A DNA stretch of 18,379 nucleotides from positions 556 to 18,934 of the forward strand of contig DMTA01000132.1 in the NCBI GenBank assembly GCA_003454835.1, given 5' to 3'. Below are positions 14,061 through 18,379 of this stretch, piece by piece; position 1 is the stretch's first letter, and each line of letters starts with the position of its first letter. The notes beneath the pieces were generated by a model. That model saw nothing but the letters and a program-made list of their open reading frames with translations. It ran no database searches and was not told where the DNA came from. A program made the position numbers and the translations under genes. The stretch comes from Achromobacter sp. (GTDB lineage Bacteria > Pseudomonadota > Gammaproteobacteria > Burkholderiales > Burkholderiaceae_B).

Positions 14061-14507
14061 TCAGTACGTCTTGTACGGCAGGAACTTGCCGCTCATCACG
14101 ATCTGCACGCGGTCGCCCTTGGGGTCGGGCTCGCGCGACAGATCCATCTTGAAGTCGATGGCGCTCATGATGCCGTCGCCGAACTCTTCATTGATCAACG
14201 CCTTGAACGTAGTGCCGTAGACGTTGATCAGTTCATAGAAGCGGTAGATCAGCGGATCGGTGGGCACGGTGGTCGGCAGCGAGCCCTTGTACGGCACAAC
14301 CTGCAGCTGCACGACGGCGTCGGCCGGCAAATCCAGCACGCGGGCAGCGGCCAGGGCCTGTTCCTCGGTCATGGTCATCTGGCCCAGCAGCGCGGCGGTG
14401 GTCCATTCCTTGCTCTGGCCGACGGCCTCGGCGATGGCGCCCCACGAGAGCTTTTTTTCCAGCTTGCGGGTGACGACGAGTTCGGTGACTTCAGCGCGGG
14501 ACATCAT
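14061..14507 (-). CDS. cynS: Cyanase (cyanate hydratase)
   Basis: 148 residues (E. coli CynS has 156). It catalyses cyanate + bicarbonate to carbamate, which breaks down to ammonia and CO2; the enzyme is a cytoplasmic decamer. An N-terminal helical domain (about 1-80, with KKLSWGAIAEAVGQSKEWTT) is followed by the catalytic domain. Arg89, Glu92 and Ser115 in IYRFYELINVYGTTFKALIN and DGIMSAIDF match E. coli Arg96, Glu99 and Ser122. Two ATGs stand in tandem at 14507 and 14504; AAGGAG lies 9 nt before the first. That ribosome-binding site is formed by the last two codons of the upstream ATPase gene, 6 nt away, so this is the last gene of the transporter operon. Confidence 0.96.
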   Translation of the reverse strand: MMSRAEVTELVVTRKLEKKLSWGAIAEAVGQSKEWTTAALLGQMTMTEEQALAAARVLDLPADAVVQLQVVPYKGSLPTTVPTDPLIYRFYELINVYGTTFKALINEEFGDGIMSAIDFKMDLSREPDPKGDRVQIVMSGKFLPYKTY

Positions 14508-14513
14508 GGTGAT

Positions 14514-15308
14514 TCACTCCTTGTGATGGGCCTTGTCGACCAGGAAGTCGACGAGATGGTTACGGATGTCGTAATAACGGGATTCGTGATGCAGGCTGGC
14601 GCGCGTACGGTCGCGCGGCAGATCCACGGTGACGGATTCGGCGATGCGGGCGTACGGGCCCGCGCTCATGAGCAGGATGCGGTCGGACAGCAGGATGGCC
14701 TCGTCCACGTCGTGCGTGATCATGAAAACGGTCTGGCGCGTTTCCTGGACGATGGCGCGCAACTCGTCCTGGATGGCGCCGCGCGTCAGTGCGTCCAGGG
14801 CGCCAAAGGGTTCGTCGAGCAGCAGCATCTTGGGCTGGATGGCAAAGGCACGGGCGATGCCGACGCGCTGCTTCATGCCGCCGGACAGTTCGCAGGGCTT
14901 CTTGCCGGCCGCATGGCCCAGCCCGACCATGTCCAGATAACGCTGGCTGTGGGCGCGTACCTGTTCACGGCTGTAGGCAGGCCAGCGAGAGCGCACGCCG
15001 AACTCCACGTTCTGCAGCGCCGTCAGCCACGGCAGCAACGCGTGCGCCTGGAACACGACGCCGCGCTCAAGCGACGGCCCCGCGATCTGGCGGCCGTCCA
15101 TGATGACGATGCCTTCATTGCTGTCGTCGATGCCGGCCAGCACGTTCAGGATGGTGGTTTTGCCGCAGCCGGAGTGGCCGATGATGCAGACGAATTGGCC
15201 TTTGTCGATCTGGAAATCGATGTTCTCGAACACGGGCGGCTGTGGCCTGCCGTCGCGTCCGGGGTAGCGCTTGCCCAGCCCTTGGACCTGCAGGAAAGAT
15301 TGGCTCAT
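14514..15308 (-). CDS. NitT/TauT-type ABC transporter ATP-binding protein (NrtD/CynD-like)
   Basis: 264 residues from the ATG at 15308. Standard ABC ATPase motifs: Walker A GHSGCGKTT (44-52), Q-loop Gln87 in VVFQAHALLPWLTA, signature LSGGMKQR (141-148), Walker B MLLLDEP (161-167), D-loop GALDALTR and switch His199 (MITHDVDEAI). The pattern fits the nitrate/sulfonate/taurine branch. It powers the permease encoded just upstream; the permease stop is 5 nt away and the ribosome-binding site (GGGAG) overlaps its last codons. The open frame runs further upstream, but that stretch is antisense-frame overlap with the permease. No NrtC-like solute-binding extension is present. Given cyanase downstream, cyanate is a plausible substrate. 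Confidence 0.93.
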   Translation of the reverse strand: MSQSFLQVQGLGKRYPGRDGRPQPPVFENIDFQIDKGQFVCIIGHSGCGKTTILNVLAGIDDSNEGIVIMDGRQIAGPSLERGVVFQAHALLPWLTALQNVEFGVRSRWPAYSREQVRAHSQRYLDMVGLGHAAGKKPCELSGGMKQRVGIARAFAIQPKMLLLDEPFGALDALTRGAIQDELRAIVQETRQTVFMITHDVDEAILLSDRILLMSAGPYARIAESVTVDLPRDRTRASLHHESRYYDIRNHLVDFLVDKAHHKE

Positions 15309-15313
15309 GCGCG

Positions 15314-16156
15314 TTACTCCCGATAGCTCACCAGCCGGGCGGCGCGCGCCAGCAGGTTGTCCAGCAGCATGCCGATCAGGCCGATGAAGAAGATCGCGCA
15401 GATGATGTTGGAGATGGACAGGTTGTTCCACTCGTTCCAGACGAAGTAGCCGATGCCCGTGCCGCCGATCAGCATCTCGGCCGCCACGATGACCAGCCAC
15501 GCGATGCCGACCGAGATGCGCATGCCGGTCATGATGGTAGGCGCCGCGGCAGGCAGAATGACTTGCAGCGCCGTGCGCAGCCGCGACACTTCCAGCGTGC
15601 GCGCCACGTTCAGCCAGTCCTGCCGCACCGCGCCCACGCCGAACGCGGTGTTCACCAGCATGGGCCACAGCGAGCAGATGAAGATCACGAAGACGGCGGA
15701 GGTGTTGGCGTCCTTGATCGTGTAGAGCGCCAGCGGCATCCACGCCAGCGGCGAGATCGGCTTGAGCACCTGGATGAAGGGATCGAACGCGCGGTACACG
15801 GTGCGCGACATGCCGATCAGGAACCCCAGCGGTATCGCGACCAGCGCAGCCAGGCCGAAGCCTGTCAGCACCCGCGCGACGGAGTAGCCAAGCTGGATGC
15901 CGATGCCCTTGTCGTTCGGGCCGCGGTCATAGAAGGGATCCTTCAGGTGCTGCCAAAGCTGCGCGCCGACGTCGGCGGGGCCGGGAAACGGCGTTTTGGA
16001 CCCGCTGGCCGCGGCATTGCCGACCAGCGCGGCGTAGGCCGGGTCCATCGTCGCCTCGCCCGCGTCGGGGCGGGTGGCGGCATGCCAGAGCAGCAGGAAC
16101 GCCAGGAACAGGGCAATGGACAGGAACGTGGCCCGCCAGTGTTGCACGGACCCCAT
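15314..16156 (-). CDS. NitT/TauT-type ABC transporter permease (NrtB/CynB-like)
   Basis: 280 residues. A first transmembrane helix at about 10-26 is followed by a periplasmic segment (about 30-90), and then the permease domain with about five further helices (VLTGFGLAALVAIPLGFLIG, SAVFVIFICSLWPMLVNTAF, ISVGIAWLVIVAAEMLIGG, IICAIFFIGLIGMLLDNLLA). The EAA-loop region that contacts the ATPase is visible as VARTLEVSRLRTALQVILPAA. The long N-terminal periplasmic stretch is typical of NrtB-type nitrate/bicarbonate/cyanate permeases. Its ATG overlaps the upstream stop (ATGA), and GGAGG lies 5 nt before it inside the upstream gene's last codons, so translation is coupled. Confidence 0.93.
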   Translation of the reverse strand: MGSVQHWRATFLSIALFLAFLLLWHAATRPDAGEATMDPAYAALVGNAAASGSKTPFPGPADVGAQLWQHLKDPFYDRGPNDKGIGIQLGYSVARVLTGFGLAALVAIPLGFLIGMSRTVYRAFDPFIQVLKPISPLAWMPLALYTIKDANTSAVFVIFICSLWPMLVNTAFGVGAVRQDWLNVARTLEVSRLRTALQVILPAAAPTIMTGMRISVGIAWLVIVAAEMLIGGTGIGYFVWNEWNNLSISNIICAIFFIGLIGMLLDNLLARAARLVSYRE

Positions 16157-17517
16157 CAGGTCCTCCGGATCTTGAAGCTGGCGAGGTAGGCCTCGGGCTG
16201 GCTGGGATCGAAGGGCTTGCCCATGACGCTGAAGGTCTTGCCGGTTTCGGCAGGCGGGGTCAGCCCGGCCTCGCGCATCAGGCGCACGGCGTCGGTCGCC
16301 AGGAAGACGTCGCTGGCGATCTTCTGATAGTCGACGTCACCCTTGACCTGGCCCCAGCGCTTCATCTGCGTCAGGATCCACACGGCGAACGACTGCCATG
16401 GCATGGGATCGAAGTCGATGCGGTTGGGATCGGTCAGCACCTTGCCCAGGCCGTCGGCGTAGGTGCCGGTCAACACCTGTTCCACCACCGTGACGGGCTG
16501 GTTCAGGTAGTTCGGCGCCGCGATGGCGGTGGCGATTTCCTTGCGGTTGGCGGGATTGCGGGCGTACGCGGTGGCCTCGATGATGGCCTTCAGCAGCGCC
16601 TGGTACGTGTTGGGCATGGTGGTGACGAACTCCTTGCTGGCGGAGAACGCGCAGCAGGGGTGGCCGTCCCAGATGGCCTTGGACAGGGTATGAATGAAGC
16701 CGACGCCGTCATAGACCGCACGCTGGTTGACGGGGTCGGGCGCCAGGAAGCCGTCGATGTTGTCGGCGCGCAGGTTGGCAACCATCTCGGGGGGCGGCAC
16801 GGAGCGGATCTGGACGTCGGTGTCGGGATCCAGACCGTGCTCGGCCAGGTAGTAGCGCAACAGGTAGTTGTGCATGGAATAGTCGAAAGGGACGGCAAAC
16901 TTGAATCCCTTCCAGTCCTTCGGATCGCGGCGGTCCTTGTGCTTCATGGACAGCGTGATCGCCTGACCGTTGATGTTTTCGACGGCGGGCATGGTCCATG
17001 GCACGGCGCGGCTGGCGCCGACGCCCATCGAAATCGCAAGCGGCATGGGCGACAGCATGTGGGCAGCGTCGTATTCACCGGACATGGCCTTGTCGCGGAT
17101 GAGCGCCCAGCCGGCGGTCTTGACGACTTCGACGTCCAGGCCCTGCTTGCCGTAGAAGCCCATGGGGTGCGCCATGATGATGGGCGTGGCGCAGGTGATG
17201 GGAATGAAGCCGACCTTGAGCTTCTGTTTTTCCAGCGGGCCGGCGGTCTGCGCAAAGGCTTCCTTGGCGGCGGCCAGCGGAAAGATCGACGCAATGGCGG
17301 CCATGGCGGTGCCGCTGCCGACGGCGCGAAGAAAGCGGCGGCGCAGCGCATCCTGTGGGAACAGGGCGCGCATGACGGCCTGTTCAACGGCGTTGCCGGC
17401 GGTGTCGCCATTCACGGCGGCGTGCGTGGCACGGTCGTGTTCGGCCTGCGAGGCATGGCGGCCGCAGCCGCAGGCAAGGCGGCTGTTGGCGTCGAACGGG
17501 TTGCTGAAGAGGGACAT
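16156..17517 (-). CDS. CmpA/NrtA-family substrate-binding protein, Tat-exported, with Cys/His leader
   Basis: 453 residues from the ATG at 17517, preceded by GGAG 6 nt upstream; the frame stays open to 17586 without a better start. The N-terminus is unusual: a roughly 55-residue cytoplasmic leader with LACGCGRHASQAEHD (Cys16, Cys18, His21, His27) comes before a Tat signal (RRRFLRAVG from Arg59, then a hydrophobic stretch, with cleavage near FAQ, residue 90). The mature part is an NrtA-type binding protein: KLKVGFIPITCATPIIMAHP, KTAGWALIRDKAMSGEYDAA, HMLSPMPLAISMGVG, FAVPFDYSMHNYLLRYYLAE, NIDGFLAPDPVNQRAV. The family binds nitrate, bicarbonate or cyanate; the downstream cyanase favours cyanate. 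It works in the periplasm, feeding the permease. Confidence 0.92.
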   Translation of the reverse strand: MSLFSNPFDANSRLACGCGRHASQAEHDRATHAAVNGDTAGNAVEQAVMRALFPQDALRRRFLRAVGSGTAMAAIASIFPLAAAKEAFAQTAGPLEKQKLKVGFIPITCATPIIMAHPMGFYGKQGLDVEVVKTAGWALIRDKAMSGEYDAAHMLSPMPLAISMGVGASRAVPWTMPAVENINGQAITLSMKHKDRRDPKDWKGFKFAVPFDYSMHNYLLRYYLAEHGLDPDTDVQIRSVPPPEMVANLRADNIDGFLAPDPVNQRAVYDGVGFIHTLSKAIWDGHPCCAFSASKEFVTTMPNTYQALLKAIIEATAYARNPANRKEIATAIAAPNYLNQPVTVVEQVLTGTYADGLGKVLTDPNRIDFDPMPWQSFAVWILTQMKRWGQVKGDVDYQKIASDVFLATDAVRLMREAGLTPPAETGKTFSVMGKPFDPSQPEAYLASFKIRRT

Positions 17518-17596
17518 GGTGGCTCCATCGGTCGGGAATGGATCCATCATGGGGCTGCGTGGCGGCAGCCGGTATCGCCGGTTCAACGATACGCGT

Positions 17597-17639
17597 GTAG
17601 GGGACTTACTACGTGGTGCGCGCGGTGCGCCGCGGTAGT
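17597..17639. promoter_or_regulatory. Dyad elements upstream of the transporter-cyanase operon, candidate regulator site
   Basis: The 132-nt gap 17518-17649 separates the operon start from the response-regulator stop and must hold any operon-specific promoter. It contains GTAG-N8-CTAC (17597-17612), ACTAC/GTAGT arms (17608-17612 and 17635-17639) and two direct copies of GGTGCGC (17615 and 17624). These could be a binding site for the adjacent NarL-type regulator or part of a terminator for its gene. I see no convincing -35/-10 pair. Low certainty. Confidence 0.25.
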
Positions 17640-17649
17640 GCGCAGGCGC

Positions 17650-18288
17650 TCAGATCGCACCCAACTGGTGCGTGTTGGCGTAGGAGACCAGTTCCACCAG
17701 GGTGCGGACGTTGAGCTTTTCGAAGATGCGGCTGCGGTAGGTGGAGATGGTGTTGACGGACAGCGCGAGCTGTTCGCCGATGGCCGAGACGGAGCGGCCG
17801 GCGACAAGCAGTTGCAGGACCTGGAATTCGCGGTTGGACAGGAGCTCGTGCGGCGGCCGGGAGCTGTCCTGGCGCACGGTGTGGGCAAGCAGTTCGGCGA
17901 CGGTGGGCGTGACGTACATCTTGCCCGCGGCGGCGTTGGTCAGCGCGGCCAGCAGCTCTTCGGGTTCGCAGCCTTTGTTGAGGTAGGCGTGCGCGCCGGC
18001 GCGCAGGGCGCGAACGGCGAACTGGGATTCGGGGTAGACGGACAGCATGACGACGCCGAGTCCGGGGTAGTCGGCGCGCACGCTTTTGAGCACGTCCAGG
18101 CCGTCGCGTTCGCCGAGGGCGACGTCCAGGACGATGGCGTCGTAATGCGCCTGGCGCAGGGCGCGCAGGGCGGCGGGGCCGTCGGCAGCTTCGTGGACAA
18201 GGGCGACGCGCGGGTCTTCTTCGAGGATGCGGGCGAGGCCGCGGCGGATGATGAGGTGGTCGTCGACGATGAGCAGGTTCAGAGGCAT
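17650..18288 (-). CDS. NarL/LuxR-family two-component response regulator
   Basis: 212 residues from the ATG at 18288, preceded by AAGGAAA, which overlaps the kinase stop codon. The receiver domain spans about 1-120, with the acidic pair Asp9/Asp10 (LLIVDDH), phosphorylation site Asp55 (IVLDVALGE), Ser83 (VVMLSVYPE) and Lys105 (AYLNKGCEPE). A LuxR/NarL helix-turn-helix spans about 145-210 (LLSNREFQVLQLLVAGRSVS, AIGEQLALSVNTISTYRSRI, FEKLNVRTLVELVSY). Once phosphorylated it binds DNA to control transcription. It is encoded 13 nt after its probable sensor kinase and 132 nt upstream of the transporter-cyanase operon in the same direction, so that operon is a candidate target; this is inference from position. 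Confidence 0.93.
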   Translation of the reverse strand: MPLNLLIVDDHLIIRRGLARILEEDPRVALVHEAADGPAALRALRQAHYDAIVLDVALGERDGLDVLKSVRADYPGLGVVMLSVYPESQFAVRALRAGAHAYLNKGCEPEELLAALTNAAAGKMYVTPTVAELLAHTVRQDSSRPPHELLSNREFQVLQLLVAGRSVSAIGEQLALSVNTISTYRSRIFEKLNVRTLVELVSYANTHQLGAI

Positions 18289-18301
18289 GGCAGGGTTTCC
18301 T

Positions 18302-18379
18302 TCATGCGGCCAGCGGGTTGAGGCGCAGGCGGGCGCGCATGCCGGCGCCGGGGGCGCTGTCGAGCGCAAGGTCGCCGCC
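18302..18379 (-). CDS. Sensor histidine kinase, C-terminal 25 residues (5' end outside window)
   Basis: Reading the minus strand from the window edge, the frame gives GGDLALDSAPGAGMRARLRL and then NPLAA before a TGA at 18304-18302. This is the end of a histidine-kinase ATPase (HATPase_c) domain: GGxLxLxSxPGxGTxxxLxL, covering the G2 glycines and last strand. Being 13 nt upstream of a NarL-type response regulator, it is its likely partner, probably of the HisKA_3 type that usually accompanies such regulators. Only the tail is visible, so sensor domains and signal are unknown. Confidence 0.75.
   Translation of the reverse strand, partial: GGDLALDSAPGAGMRARLRLNPLAA

Noticed and set aside
14052..15326. 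424-codon plus-strand open frame opposite cynS and the ATPase gene
   Set aside because: Antisense to two genes with complete catalytic motifs; the product is His/Gln/Asp-rich with no recognisable domain.
15242..16189. 315-codon plus-strand open frame opposite the permease gene
   Set aside because: Arg/His/Asp-rich antisense translation across a gene with clear transmembrane helices and an EAA loop.
16660..18321. 553-codon open frame on the plus strand opposite the substrate-binding protein and response-regulator genes
   Set aside because: It spans two clearly coding genes and their intergenic gap on the other strand. The translation is low-complexity Gly/Val/Asp without any family motif, as expected from high-GC antisense frames.

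Overview
The window looks like the chromosome of a high-GC betaproteobacterium, most likely of the Achromobacter/Bordetella (Alcaligenaceae) type. That assignment is inferred from base composition, codon use and gene families (FecI/FecR with an STN-containing TonB receptor, a GlxA-like regulator beside a rhodanese, an NrtABD-type transporter with cyanase); no marker gene is present to confirm it. No tRNA, rRNA, insertion sequence or CRISPR array was seen.

Left part (1-4107): mostly single genes. The 3' end of a SYLF/YSC84 lipid-binding gene is followed by two hairpins, then a membrane-anchored protein of unknown function. A GlxA/FtrA-type AraC regulator and a single-domain rhodanese are divergently transcribed across a region holding two 10-bp palindromes. 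Next come an unrecognised protein with two CxxC knuckles and a secreted LprI-type (DUF1311) protein. The gap 4108-4490 holds a decayed, frameshifted minus-strand relic that resembles the end of a DUF2252 gene, and a Fur-box-like sequence.

Iron module (about 4418-9806): ECF sigma factor, FecR-type anti-sigma regulator, TonB-dependent receptor with an N-terminal STN signalling domain, and a PepSY-family inner-membrane protein, all on the plus strand with overlapping or very short junctions. This is a cell-surface-signalling uptake system: the ferric chelate binds the receptor, the STN domain signals to FecR, and FecR controls the sigma factor. The PepSY protein probably acts at the inner membrane, possibly in iron reduction or release. 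The receptor carries an in-frame 15-bp tandem repeat between its signal peptide and STN domain.

Middle (9807-14028): an MFS transporter whose leader resembles a degraded cobalamin riboswitch, a convergent PhzF-family isomerase gene, a region of gene decay containing a class II aldolase C-terminal fragment, a small cupin, and a pyridoxal kinase (PdxK type). A strong hairpin ends the kinase gene against the convergent cyanase gene.

Right part (14061-18379, minus strand): a tightly packed operon encoding a CmpA/NrtA-type substrate-binding protein (Tat-exported, with an unusual Cys/His leader), a permease, an ATPase and cyanase. Its gene order matches cyanobacterial cynABDS, so the transported substrate is plausibly cyanate, which cyanase converts with bicarbonate to ammonia and CO2. 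Immediately upstream are a NarL/LuxR-type response regulator and the last 25 codons of its sensor kinase, a candidate regulatory pair for the operon.
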